From: JAAYAY01 sp964563135
GTDB taxonomy: Bacteria; Planctomycetota; Planctomycetia; Pirellulales; Thermoguttaceae
Assembly: GCA_964563135.1 (NCBI GenBank)
Contig: CAZLWV010000015.1
Span: forward strand, 13,471 to 77,470
Direction: 5' to 3'
DNA length: 64,000 nt
Shown: piece after piece, positions 52,774 to 61,361 of the stretch
How positions within the stretch are numbered: position 1 is the stretch's first letter
How the letters are laid out: each line of letters starts with the position of its first letter
The notes under the pieces: model-generated
Told to the model about the DNA's origin: nothing
Seen by the model: the letters and a program-made list of their open reading frames with translations, nothing else
Database searches by the model: none
Translations under genes and position numbers: made by a program

Positions 52774-54855
52774 GTGGCTACAGAACTTGCCTATTTGGTT
52801 ATTCGAGAAGGCGCCAAGTGGACCGACGTCTTCCGGCTGGTTCCCGGGCACGCGGTTACCGTCGGGCGGGCTCCGACCAATCAGATCGTCCTCAAGGACG
52901 AGCGATGCAGTCGCGCCCATGCAGAACTGTTCATGACCAACGGTCGCTGGACGATTCGCGATCTTGACAGCCGCAACGGAACCGCAGTCGGCGACAACCT
53001 GCTCAAGGGCGATTGGCTTCTCAAGCCAGGCGACATCATCCGCATCGGCAGATCGCAGCTTGTCTTCGTGCACAACCTGAGCGAGGCCTTCTCCGACTCC
53101 AGCACTTCGCTTCGCCAGCCGGAGGCCGGGGACGACAAGACGATCGATGTGACGTCGCGCGGCGTCTCCGAGGAAGGATCGGAGTATGAACCCACGACCA
53201 TCACCCATCGCCGTGGCCAGACCCGATTCCTTGAATCGTCTCCTCTGGAAGTGGAAAAGGAGGCGGCAGCAGCGCCCGTCGACACTGTCGGACGCGCGGC
53301 GGCCAAACTCTGCCGTCTGGCGTTCGAACTCGGCAAGGCGCCCTCGATCGAGAATGTGGCGATGTTGGCCCTCGATGGCCTGTTTGAGACGACGCGGGTG
53401 GATGCTGGAGCCGTCTTGCTGCTGCCCCGCGATTTTCAGGGTGAAGCGACGGCAGCGGACCTCGAGATCGTCGCCTCGCACACCACAACGGAACGTCGCT
53501 ATCATCGCGTTGCCGGTTTCCTGGCAACCACGGTGATGCGTGAAGGTGAAGCCGTCCTGGCTCGAAACGTCCTCGGCGACAGCGCGCTGGGCAGCCGCGA
53601 CAGCAAGGGAATCATCCACACGACAAGTGTCATCTGCGCACCTATTCGCCAGGCAGACCGGGTCCTCGGTGTCATCCATCTCTATTCGACGAACGAGGCT
53701 CTCGCTCCCGAACCGGAAGACCTGGAGTTCACGCTCGCCGTGGCCGATACGGTCGCTGTGGCGATCAACAATGTTCTCCGGCGCGAAGAACTGGCGGAGA
53801 ACCTTACCCAGGTTCGCGACGAGAATGTGCGGCTGCGCGAGCAGCTCGGCGTGCAGAGCGAGATCGTCGGTAGCAGCCGGGTTGTCCGGCAGATAACCGA
53901 GGAGATCGCGAGGGCGGCCGCGAGCCGGGCGACCCTGCTGATTCGCGGCGAGAGCGGCGTGGGCAAGGAACTGGTGGCGCGAGCCGTTCATTACTCAAGC
54001 CCCCGCAAGAAGAACGTGTTCGTCTGCCTGAACTGCGCCGCGCTGTCAGAGGATTTGCTGGCCAGCGAGCTGTTCGGTCACGAACGGGGCGCCTTCACCG
54101 GAGCAACGGATCGCAAGATCGGCAAGTTCGAAGCGGCCAACCTTGGCACTCTGATGCTGGACGAAATCGGTGAAATGAGCCCGAACATCCAGGCCAAATT
54201 CCTCCGTGTCCTCGAGGGACATCCCTTCGAACGCGTCGGCGGCAGCAAGCCGATCACCGTCGATGTACGGGTGATCGCGGCGACGAACCGCGATCTGGAG
54301 AAGGAAGTGGCGGCGGGCAGATTTCGCCACGACCTTTTCTTCCGCTTGCGAGTGCTTGAGATCGTCGTCCCGCCCCTTCGCCGCCGTCCCGAGGATATCC
54401 TGGAACTGGCCCATCACTTCCTCGAGAAATTCCGACTGGAAACCGGACGCAGAATCGAGGGGTTCAGCCCGGCCGCCATCCGACTCATCAGTTCCTACCG
54501 CTGGCCTGGCAACGTGCGCGAGCTGAAGAACGTTGTGGAGCGTGCGGTCGTGCTTTGCAGAACACCGCATATAGAACCCGACGATCTGCTCCTTTCCAGT
54601 CTGGCAACGACCGGCGATACCACCGAGGTCAGGCCTGCCGAGATCGGCTATCGCCCCCTCACACTGTCGGAACTCGAACGCCGGCATATCCTCGACACGC
54701 TCAACCACGTTGGATGGAACAAGAGCCGCTCCGCCGGTATTCTCGGGATCGAACGGTCCACCTTGGATCGAAAAATCCGCCGATACAAGCTCGACAAGCG
54801 GCGAGGCGACTCCGGTCCACACGAGCCTCCCCAGTCGCCCCCCTCCACGAATTGA
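52774..54855 (+). CDS. FHA-GAF-AAA+ sigma-54-dependent transcription activator
   Basis: 693 residues. An N-terminal FHA domain (about 12-100: VTVGRAPTNQIVLKD, SRAHAEL) binds phosphothreonine; a GAF domain (about 170-340) may sense a ligand; a coiled linker then leads to the AAA+ domain (about 365-600) with Walker A GESGVGKE (391-398), the sigma54-contact loop GAFTGA (about 440-445) and LDEIGEM. The C-terminus has a Fis-type HTH (NKSRSAGILGIERSTLDRKI). So it opens sigma-54 promoters, probably in response to a Ser/Thr kinase. GTG 52774 has a somewhat distant AGGAG. No kinase gene is next to it. Confidence 0.93.
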   Translation: MATELAYLVIREGAKWTDVFRLVPGHAVTVGRAPTNQIVLKDERCSRAHAELFMTNGRWTIRDLDSRNGTAVGDNLLKGDWLLKPGDIIRIGRSQLVFVHNLSEAFSDSSTSLRQPEAGDDKTIDVTSRGVSEEGSEYEPTTITHRRGQTRFLESSPLEVEKEAAAAPVDTVGRAAAKLCRLAFELGKAPSIENVAMLALDGLFETTRVDAGAVLLLPRDFQGEATAADLEIVASHTTTERRYHRVAGFLATTVMREGEAVLARNVLGDSALGSRDSKGIIHTTSVICAPIRQADRVLGVIHLYSTNEALAPEPEDLEFTLAVADTVAVAINNVLRREELAENLTQVRDENVRLREQLGVQSEIVGSSRVVRQITEEIARAAASRATLLIRGESGVGKELVARAVHYSSPRKKNVFVCLNCAALSEDLLASELFGHERGAFTGATDRKIGKFEAANLGTLMLDEIGEMSPNIQAKFLRVLEGHPFERVGGSKPITVDVRVIAATNRDLEKEVAAGRFRHDLFFRLRVLEIVVPPLRRRPEDILELAHHFLEKFRLETGRRIEGFSPAAIRLISSYRWPGNVRELKNVVERAVVLCRTPHIEPDDLLLSSLATTGDTTEVRPAEIGYRPLTLSELERRHILDTLNHVGWNKSRSAGILGIERSTLDRKIRRYKLDKRRGDSGPHEPPQSPPSTN

Positions 54856-55227
54856 CGTTCCCCGGGTATCTGCCCGCCGAGCGTCTCAACGCCCCGACCA
54901 GGTCCTTTCTTTCTTCTTTCTGGCTGGCCCCCCCCTCAGACGTCTCAACGCGGCCCGATCGGGGCCCTGAATGGGCCGCCAGCCGCGCGGCGGCAAGTCG
55001 CGATATTCCGATCATACCGGTTGTGACTGACACCGGTTTCAGCCGAAGAAAATGAGGCCTGAATCTGACGTGGTCTGCCGCAAGCATCCCCTTTTCGTAT
55101 CCCACAATTCACGGAGGCTTCGGCAATCCAAAGCTTGCCGCGACCTCTCTTCCCACGTGGCGAGGTATCCGGTCCGCGAGTCGAAATCAGGCTCCCTTTG
55201 CCCGCGACGCGATCATTGGAGAAAGCT
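54856..55227 (+). other. Region between sigma-54 activator and cheX
   Basis: 372 bp without a supported gene. GGCCC/GGGCC pairings near 54963-54977 could form a small hairpin but no T-run follows. Confidence 0.45.
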
Positions 55228-55752
55228 ATGGCAACGGCTGTGATCGATCCCTTTGCGGCATTCGGCATCGACCCCTTGATCTTCAAGGCGATCGCCGATG
55301 CCGTAGAAAGCTGCCTCACCATGTGCGACGCGAGTGCCCGTTGCGTGGGGACCTCGAGGGTGCCAATGGCCGACCCCGGAACCGTTACCGGCATGATCGG
55401 TATTCACGGCAACGTGTCCGGGTTCATCACGGTCAACATGGCCGAGAAAGTCGCCCTGTCGGCCGTTGGCGGTCTGCTCCAGGATCAATTCCGCGAACTC
55501 GATGCTCAGGTGATCGATGGCGTGGGAGAAATGACCAACATCATTTCTGGAGGAATCAAGAACGGTCTGGCTGGATCTCCGTGGCAATTCGGACACGTGA
55601 CCGTGCCGTCCGTAATCGTCGGACGCAATTATCAGATCGCATACGCCAAGGGGCTCGAGTTCCTCTCCGTCACCTTCGAGCACAACAACTCAGACACCTT
55701 CCTGCTCGACGACCGGTTGATCAAGGTCGCGATCTCGATGCTGCGGCTGTAA
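55228..55752 (+). CDS. Stand-alone CheX-like phosphatase domain protein
   Basis: 174 residues, a CheC/CheX-type fold. The catalytic-type E-x-x-N is E101-M-T-N104 in VGEMTNIISGG, and GMIGIHGNVSGFITVNMAE is a conserved strand region. CheX proteins dephosphorylate CheY~P. ATG 55228 follows GGAG (7 nt). No chemotaxis gene is adjacent; a REC-CheX fusion lies 5 kb downstream. The gene end overlaps the convergent SpsF-like gene by 63 nt. Confidence 0.85.
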   Translation: MATAVIDPFAAFGIDPLIFKAIADAVESCLTMCDASARCVGTSRVPMADPGTVTGMIGIHGNVSGFITVNMAEKVALSAVGGLLQDQFRELDAQVIDGVGEMTNIISGGIKNGLAGSPWQFGHVTVPSVIVGRNYQIAYAKGLEFLSVTFEHNNSDTFLLDDRLIKVAISMLRL

Positions 55753-56511
55753 CGCCTGTTCAGCTCCCGGAACGGGAAGAGTTTCGTCGCGAAGTTGTTT
55801 CTGATGCACGTGGCAGTTGATCTCGATCAGCTTCGGGTTCTCCTCCACGAGGCGAAGCACCTCCTGCCACGTAAACCGGTCGTCTCCTCCCAGACGGTCG
55901 TAAACATCGCGCACAAACCGCATATCGTCGGGCGCGTCGACTGTCCAGCGGTGCTCGCTCAGGTTTCGAACGTGTTTCACGGAAAGAAGCCGAAACAGTT
56001 CCGGATGTTCATAGAAATAGGGAGTTGCGTGAACTCGCTGATAAGGACTCTGAGCTTCACACCACGCACGAGCCAGTCCGTCAAACGCAAACGCCTCATT
56101 GTCCAGACCGCGTGGATAGGTTCGATCGAGCACGTTGGATGCGTAGTCAGGATGCTCCCGGATGTATGCCTTGACCACCAGATCAACTACGGATGGGTCG
56201 ATCAGCGGGCAATCGGAGGTAATTCGCACGACCACTTCGGCGCGGCAAGCCTCCGCAGCCAGGTAGTAACGATCGAGCACATCACATTCGTTGCCGCGAA
56301 ACCAGCGTACACCGAGACGCTGGCATTCCGCAACGACCGCATCATCATCGCTGCAAGCGGTGGTTGCCACAACCACCTCATCCAGCATCGTGGCTCGCTG
56401 GCTGCGCTGGATCACCCTGGCCAGCATTGTTCGACCAGCGATATCCTGGAGCACCTTTCCAGGAAGACGCGTACTACCGGTCCGGGCCTGAATGATAGCG
56501 ACGACTCGCAT
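55690..56511 (-). CDS. SpsF-like cytidylyltransferase family protein
   Basis: CMP-sugar cytidylyltransferase family (CMP-NeuAc/KDO synthetase fold; SpsF of spore coat polysaccharide). The nucleotide motif is VAIIQARTGSTRLPGKVL at the N-terminus, with VVRITSDCPLIDPSVVD and TVDAPDD later. ATG 56511 has GGAGG 11 nt away; the open frame runs 20 codons further upstream without family sequence. 273 residues, the last ~40 rich in Gln and lying over the convergent cheX end. Sugar substrate unknown; possible surface-glycan role. Confidence 0.82.
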   Translation of the reverse strand: MRVVAIIQARTGSTRLPGKVLQDIAGRTMLARVIQRSQRATMLDEVVVATTACSDDDAVVAECQRLGVRWFRGNECDVLDRYYLAAEACRAEVVVRITSDCPLIDPSVVDLVVKAYIREHPDYASNVLDRTYPRGLDNEAFAFDGLARAWCEAQSPYQRVHATPYFYEHPELFRLLSVKHVRNLSEHRWTVDAPDDMRFVRDVYDRLGGDDRFTWQEVLRLVEENPKLIEINCHVHQKQLRDETLPVPGAEQALQPQHRDRDLDQPVVEQEGV

Positions 56512-56725
56512 GGCCGCTGCAGCCTCCCTGGCTTGGGATACTCCCTGATGAACGGTTCTGGAACCGCCCACGATCCGAGGCCAATCCTAGTCGGAATCTC
56601 CCAGGAGGTCAAACCCAACCGATTCATTGCAGCGCGACAGAACGCGAGGCCGGGTACATCGAGCCTGCACCGCCATCATCCTGTCCGGTCAAGTTGGGCC
56701 TTGACAGGTGCCAACCGTTTGCCGC

Positions 56726-57214
56726 TCAGGTGCTGTGGTCATCCGCAGGACGGGAGGTCGCTTGCTGGGGCCCTGCGGCTTCCTTCCCCACCGCAGTCTC
56801 CTGGCCTTTGGCCGCCTTGTCGAGCGCGACTCCCTCAGCGATGAAACGATCGACCTTCTCGACGCTTTGCCCGCCGATGATCCGGCGCAGACGCCACCCC
56901 AGGCTCGTCTTGCGATACATGAGCAACTGCGGAATGGGCCCCCCCTTGGTCAACTGCTGCCCAAGTTCCCGTTCCCGGTCGATATCAACCTCGGCAAACA
57001 CCACCTCCGTGAACGAACCTCGCGCCTTCAGTTGGGGAACCACGGAACTCTTCATCTGAACGCATGCCGGACACCACTTGGCACCCACGAGGATCACCAT
57101 CGGCTGCCCGGTCCTTGAAGTGGCTTCGTGGGCCTTGGCATAGGTCGCCTCGTTGCTCGCGGTCGCTCCAAGCAGGGCCAACTGCATCGCAACGGATAAA
57201 GTCAAGCTCGTCAC
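56726..57214 (-). CDS. Exported thioredoxin-like protein
   Basis: GTG 57214 follows AAAGGAG with 6-nt spacing, better than an upstream ATG at 57250. The N-terminus LTLSVAMQLALLGATAS is a likely signal peptide. The thioredoxin fold carries W47-C-P-A-C51 and a cis-Pro in GPIPQLLMY. The 162-residue protein ends with a low-complexity Ala/Gly tail. Possible periplasmic disulfide or cytochrome maturation role. Confidence 0.85.
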   Translation of the reverse strand: MTSLTLSVAMQLALLGATASNEATYAKAHEATSRTGQPMVILVGAKWCPACVQMKSSVVPQLKARGSFTEVVFAEVDIDRERELGQQLTKGGPIPQLLMYRKTSLGWRLRRIIGGQSVEKVDRFIAEGVALDKAAKGQETAVGKEAAGPQQATSRPADDHST

Positions 57215-58004
57215 TATCGTCTCCTTTGTACGCCTGGTTCGAGCGCGCATTTGCCCGCTCGTTGTTTCAGTGGACGGAGGTGAGGACAGACCGAAACCGC
57301 GCTGGACTCATGGGGCCGGAACTGGGAGGCACGTCGGCTCGTGCTGCCGAAACACATGGGCTAGGCTAGGATCGTCACGGTCGTCTGCTACCCACTGCAT
57401 CCTGCCTCTCGTCGAACGGTCTTGGCGCCCCCGCGAAAGAACTGCCTCTTCCTGGCGTCGAAGTGCGACTTTCGTGGTCGCACCGCGGGGGTGCCTCTCC
57501 AGACAATGCCGTTCCAAGACGACCGCCGGGTCACAAAACAAACAGTTTACTTGCGCAAGCTGCACGTGCAAGTGGGTCTGCCTGCTGTGGGAGGACTGCG
57601 GCCCACAGGACCCATGGGGGGCTTGTAGGGGTACTAACCCAAGAGAAGGGATCAATTCACGCTGCTGGGGTTACGCACGAGGTGGGGAATCAAGGCATTC
57701 CAGGCAAGGCATCACCGCAGAAGAACTGGCTGAAGCTCCTGGCCTGTGTTTCGCAAGCCACCGCAGCAGCCGCGGAGATTGCCTGTCCGTCCAAAATATT
57801 TCCCCGACAGTCTGAATTGACTCGTCTGCCCATGTTACCGCTCTTTTCAGAAAAAAGTCCAAAAAAGCCTGTCTTCGGTGTTTGGGGGCAGACCCCACCA
57901 TCCGATATAATCACGAAACTGCAAGAGAGTGGCCGTCGTGGGACGGCTTGGTCGGGCAAGTCAACAGCCAGCAACACCTGCATCTCTGAAAGTCTCTTTC
58001 CTCG
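57215..58004. other. 790-bp intergenic region
   Basis: No coding frame is convincing. Near the right end, TGGGG (57883-57887) and CCCCA (57893-57897) form a hairpin with a GCAGA loop, overlapping the promoter below. AT-rich just before it (57841-57870). Confidence 0.5.
57882..57911 (+). promoter_or_regulatory. Probable promoter of the Gfo/Idh-DHS-like pair
   Basis: TATAAT (57906-57911) is a perfect -10. The -35 is weak: TTGGGG (57882-57887) at 18-nt spacing. The predicted start near 57918 leaves about 87 nt before the GTG. Confidence 0.55.
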
Positions 58005-59030
58005 GTGAAACTACGTCTTGGACTGATCGGCTTGGGCAGCGGCTGGGAGAATCGTCATCAACCGGCGCTGCGCACATTGGCCGATCGTTTTGAGGTGACG
58101 GCCGTCTTTGACCAGATCACTCACCGGGCCCAACTGGCGGCAACGCGATTCGACGCTGTCACGGTGGAAGGATTCCGCAGCCTCACGCGACGCGAAGATG
58201 TCGATGCCGTTCTTCTTCTGGGAGACGGCTGGTACGGCATGCTGCCCGTGATGGCAGCCTGCGACTATGGAAAGGCGGTCTATACGGCCAACGCCGCCAA
58301 CATCACCTTGGCAGAGAGCAGAGTCCTTCGCCGCAGGGTCCGCGATTCGGGCATTGCCTTTCAAGGCGAATTGGAGCGGCGGCATGCACCGGCCACACTC
58401 AGGCTCAAGGAGTTGATGGCGACGCGTCTCGGGTCGCCCAACCTCATCTTCTGCCACTTCCGCGGTTCCGATATCAATCGGCCGAACCATCTCGTGCCCG
58501 GCGCCGACGCGATCGATTGCCGCCACGAGTTGGTCGAGTTGCTTGACTGGTGCAGATTCGTGGTGGGAACCGAGCCCACTTGGGTGACCTCGATGGCGCA
58601 CGGTGCGTCGCAAGTGTCGCCGGATGTGTTTGCCAACCCCGATTACCAGATGATTTCCCTGGATTTCTCCAACGGCCAGCGTCCCGGCACCGGCCCCATG
58701 GCACAGATCAGTTGCAGTCGGTACATACCGGCCTGCTGGTCCGAAGCATTGGGATATCGGCCCCGGGCCGCCATGCAGGTGGCATGCCAGCGTGGCGTGG
58801 CGTTCATCGACCTCCCGTCCACCCTGGTCTGGTTCGACGAAGCAGGGCGGCATCAAGAATCGCTGGACAGTGAAAGGCCCGTGGGCGAGCGCCTGCTGAC
58901 GCGGTTCTTTCGCGCAGTCACGAGCCTGGTTGTCAACACAGCCGACCTGGACGACACCTGCCGGGCAGTCGAGATTCTGGAAAAGGCCAATCAGAGCCAC
59001 GAAGAAGGAAGGCGGGTCGAACTCGTATGA
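58005..59030 (+). CDS. Gfo/Idh/MocA-type oxidoreductase
   Basis: NAD(P)-dependent dehydrogenase family of 341 residues. The N-terminal Rossmann fold starts LRLGLIGLGSGWENRHQPAL; the C-terminal half is the beta-sheet oxidoreductase domain. The usual EKP motif is not evident (AVYTANAANITLAE stands there), so catalysis may differ. GTG 58005 has no Shine-Dalgarno. The stop overlaps the next start (ATGA), so the two are translationally coupled. Confidence 0.78.
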   Translation: MKLRLGLIGLGSGWENRHQPALRTLADRFEVTAVFDQITHRAQLAATRFDAVTVEGFRSLTRREDVDAVLLLGDGWYGMLPVMAACDYGKAVYTANAANITLAESRVLRRRVRDSGIAFQGELERRHAPATLRLKELMATRLGSPNLIFCHFRGSDINRPNHLVPGADAIDCRHELVELLDWCRFVVGTEPTWVTSMAHGASQVSPDVFANPDYQMISLDFSNGQRPGTGPMAQISCSRYIPACWSEALGYRPRAAMQVACQRGVAFIDLPSTLVWFDEAGRHQESLDSERPVGERLLTRFFRAVTSLVVNTADLDDTCRAVEILEKANQSHEEGRRVELV

Positions 59031-60133
59031 CCTATCCCCAACTCGACGCCAAGAGGCTTGCCGTGTATCCGCTCGCGGAACGAAAGAGCCTTGCTCGGAT
59101 CAAGGACCTTGTTGCGGAAACCGGGATTCCTCGCCCCCTGTTGCCGGAAGACCTGGCCAGGCAGGTGCGAACGATTGCCGGCAGGATCGAGGCAGCCCGA
59201 ACCGCGAATCGTGGAGTGATGCTGGCCTACGGTGCCCACCTCATCAAGAACGGGGGCGGCCCATTGCTGAACCGGCTGATCGAGATGGGTCGGCTCACCC
59301 ACCTGGCCACACAAGGCGCGGGCGTAATCCATGATTGGGAGTTCGCTTATCAGGGGCTATCCACGGAATCGGTTAGGGACAATGCCCCTGTCGGACGCTT
59401 TGGCAGTTGGGATGAGACCGGTCGCTGGATCAATCTGGCCGTTGCGATCGGGGCTGCCGAGGGGCTAGGTATGGGAGAGTCGGTCGGAAGACTCATCGAA
59501 ACGGAAACGCTCGTTGTGCCCGAAGCTCAGGCGTTGAGCCAATCGATCGCGGCGGCTCCAGCCGATCCTCTTTGCGCCGCCAAGGCCGATCTCTTGAGAC
59601 TGATCCGCGACCATGCAATTGCCCCCGGCATCGCAAGCGTCCCCCATCCCTTCAAGCAATACTCGGTGCTTGCATGCGCCTACCGGCACGGTGTTCCCTT
59701 GACGGTTCATCCGGGAATCGGCTACGACATCATCGTCAATCATCCCATGTATGATGGAGCGGCGATCGGGAGAACTGCCACGACCGATGCGCGGATCTTT
59801 GCCCACTCCGTCGATCAACTGGACCACGGTGTCTACCTTTCCATCGGGTCGGCGATCATGAGCCCCCAGGTCTTCGAGAAGGCATTCAGCGCCGCCAACA
59901 ACCTCCGACAACAACAGGGACGCCCTTTCATCCGCGGTCATCTGATCGCCGTCGTAGACCTTCAGGATGCCGGCTCCTGGGACTGGACTGAAGGCGAACC
60001 ACCGAAGCATAACCCTGCCTACTACCTCCGCTTCTGCAAGACGTTCGCCAGAATGGCAGGCGAGCTTGCGTATTTGCAGATGGATAATATGGCATTTCTG
60101 CAGACCCTGCTGGAAACTGCCGTCGACCAGTGA
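59027..60133 (+). CDS. Deoxyhypusine-synthase-like protein, unknown role
   Basis: 368 residues. GAHLIKNGGGPLLNRLIEMG, ATQGAGVIHDWEFAYQGLST and VHPGIGYDIIVNHPMYDG resemble the NAD-binding deoxyhypusine synthase fold and related bacterial proteins (I recall a group named after GSU2086). A true deoxyhypusine synthase has no eIF5A target in bacteria, so the substrate must be different. ATG 59027 overlaps the upstream stop. Together with the dehydrogenase it may form a two-step NAD pathway. Confidence 0.5.
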   Translation: MTYPQLDAKRLAVYPLAERKSLARIKDLVAETGIPRPLLPEDLARQVRTIAGRIEAARTANRGVMLAYGAHLIKNGGGPLLNRLIEMGRLTHLATQGAGVIHDWEFAYQGLSTESVRDNAPVGRFGSWDETGRWINLAVAIGAAEGLGMGESVGRLIETETLVVPEAQALSQSIAAAPADPLCAAKADLLRLIRDHAIAPGIASVPHPFKQYSVLACAYRHGVPLTVHPGIGYDIIVNHPMYDGAAIGRTATTDARIFAHSVDQLDHGVYLSIGSAIMSPQVFEKAFSAANNLRQQQGRPFIRGHLIAVVDLQDAGSWDWTEGEPPKHNPAYYLRFCKTFARMAGELAYLQMDNMAFLQTLLETAVDQ

Positions 60134-60157
60134 TTTGGGCTTGTGCCAGCCCCCCCG

Positions 60158-60178
60158 GCGCCCTGTCGTCGGCGCTTT
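60158..60178 (+). terminator. Weak terminator-like hairpin
   Basis: GCGCC (60158-60162) and GGCGC (60171-60175) flank an 8-nt loop, followed by TTTCCCC, about 25 nt after the DHS-like stop codon. Confidence 0.4.
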
Positions 60179-60410
60179 CCCCCGCGCAGAAAGACTGGAT
60201 TCTGCCGATCTTGCAGCCAGCGGTCTGACACTTGTGGCATGTGGAGGGATACCACTCCCACCAGGCCACGCTCAACGTTCCATACTGCCTGACTCCAGGC
60301 CGGCAATACTGGATCATTCCTTGCCGACCGAGCCGTTGTGATCTAGGGTTCAATACACGCTGCGCCCAAAAGGCTCAGTTCGCATGACTCGGACGGGAGA
60401 AGGGAAGGTC

Positions 60411-61316
60411 ATGAGAGTTCTGATCGCCGATGACGACAAATCCATTCGCGTCCTCATTGCCCACATGCTCGAGAAAATCGGCGTGGAGGAGGCAGTTCAG
60501 GCGGTGGATGGCATCGAAGCACTGGATCGCTGGCACGACGGCCTGTTCGATCTGGTAGTGATTGACTGGGAAATGCCGGGCCGCAGCGGAGTCGACGTCG
60601 TTCGCGCCATTCGCGCCAGTGGATCGAGGGTGCCGATTCTCATGGTCACCATACGCGCCCAGAGGAACCAGGTCCTCGAGGCCATCGGTGCAGGCGTGTC
60701 GGATTTCCTTCCCAAGCCGATCGAAGCCAAGACTCTCTATGACAAGCTGAGCCGGATTTGCGAACATGTCGATTCACTCAAGGATTTCCAACAGCGAACC
60801 GGGCAGTCAACACGAACCGAGTACCTCAATCCGTTCATCACTTCAATCATCTCTCTGTTCGATACGATGCTGGACGTCAAGATCAAGCGAGGAACTCCGT
60901 TCATCAGCCCTGATCCCTTGCCGGAACATGAGGTGAGCGGGATCATCGGGTTGACGGGAAAGGCCAAGGGAGTGGCTGTCCTGAGTCTTGGAGAGGAGAC
61001 GGCATTGCACTGCACGGAGCGGTTGCTCGGCGAACGGCCGTCCGCCATCAACGCCGACGTCGTGGACGCTGTCGGGGAACTGGCCAACATCGTCGCGGGG
61101 GGAGCCAAGGCACAATTGCAGCAGCTCGACATGACCCTCGGGCTCCCCTCGGTCATCACCGGCAAGGATCACACCATCGGATTCCCCTCAGATCTGACGC
61201 CCGTCTGCATTCCTTTCGAATGCCAGTGGGGACCGGTGACGCTTCAGGTTGGGCTCAAGGAACAAACGGAACCGTCGATGGCGGTTGCGATGGCATCTGC
61301 CGGCGCTGCCGGGTGA
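60411..61316 (+). CDS. Response regulator fused to a CheX-like phosphatase domain
   Basis: 301 residues. An N-terminal REC domain (1-118) has acidic D7-D9, phospho-acceptor D52 (VVIDWEMPG), T80 and K102. After a linker (about 119-150) a CheX-type domain carries E223-L-A-N226 (VGELANIVAGGAK). REC-CheX fusions could be phosphorylated and also act as a phosphatase. ATG 60411 follows GGAAGG; nine upstream codons are probably not used. Cognate kinase unknown. A hairpin immediately follows. Confidence 0.85.
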   Translation: MRVLIADDDKSIRVLIAHMLEKIGVEEAVQAVDGIEALDRWHDGLFDLVVIDWEMPGRSGVDVVRAIRASGSRVPILMVTIRAQRNQVLEAIGAGVSDFLPKPIEAKTLYDKLSRICEHVDSLKDFQQRTGQSTRTEYLNPFITSIISLFDTMLDVKIKRGTPFISPDPLPEHEVSGIIGLTGKAKGVAVLSLGEETALHCTERLLGERPSAINADVVDAVGELANIVAGGAKAQLQQLDMTLGLPSVITGKDHTIGFPSDLTPVCIPFECQWGPVTLQVGLKEQTEPSMAVAMASAGAAG

Positions 61317-61348
61317 ACCGGGTCCGCTATGCGGCGGACCGGTTTCCC
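61316..61348 (+). terminator. Terminator after REC-CheX
   Basis: AACCGG-GTCCGC (61316-61327) and GCGGACCGGTT (61334-61344) form an 11-bp stem with one bulged base and a 6-nt loop; TTTCC follows. It begins at the last base of the TGA stop. Confidence 0.6.
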
Positions 61349-61361
61349 CCACGAATGCGGC

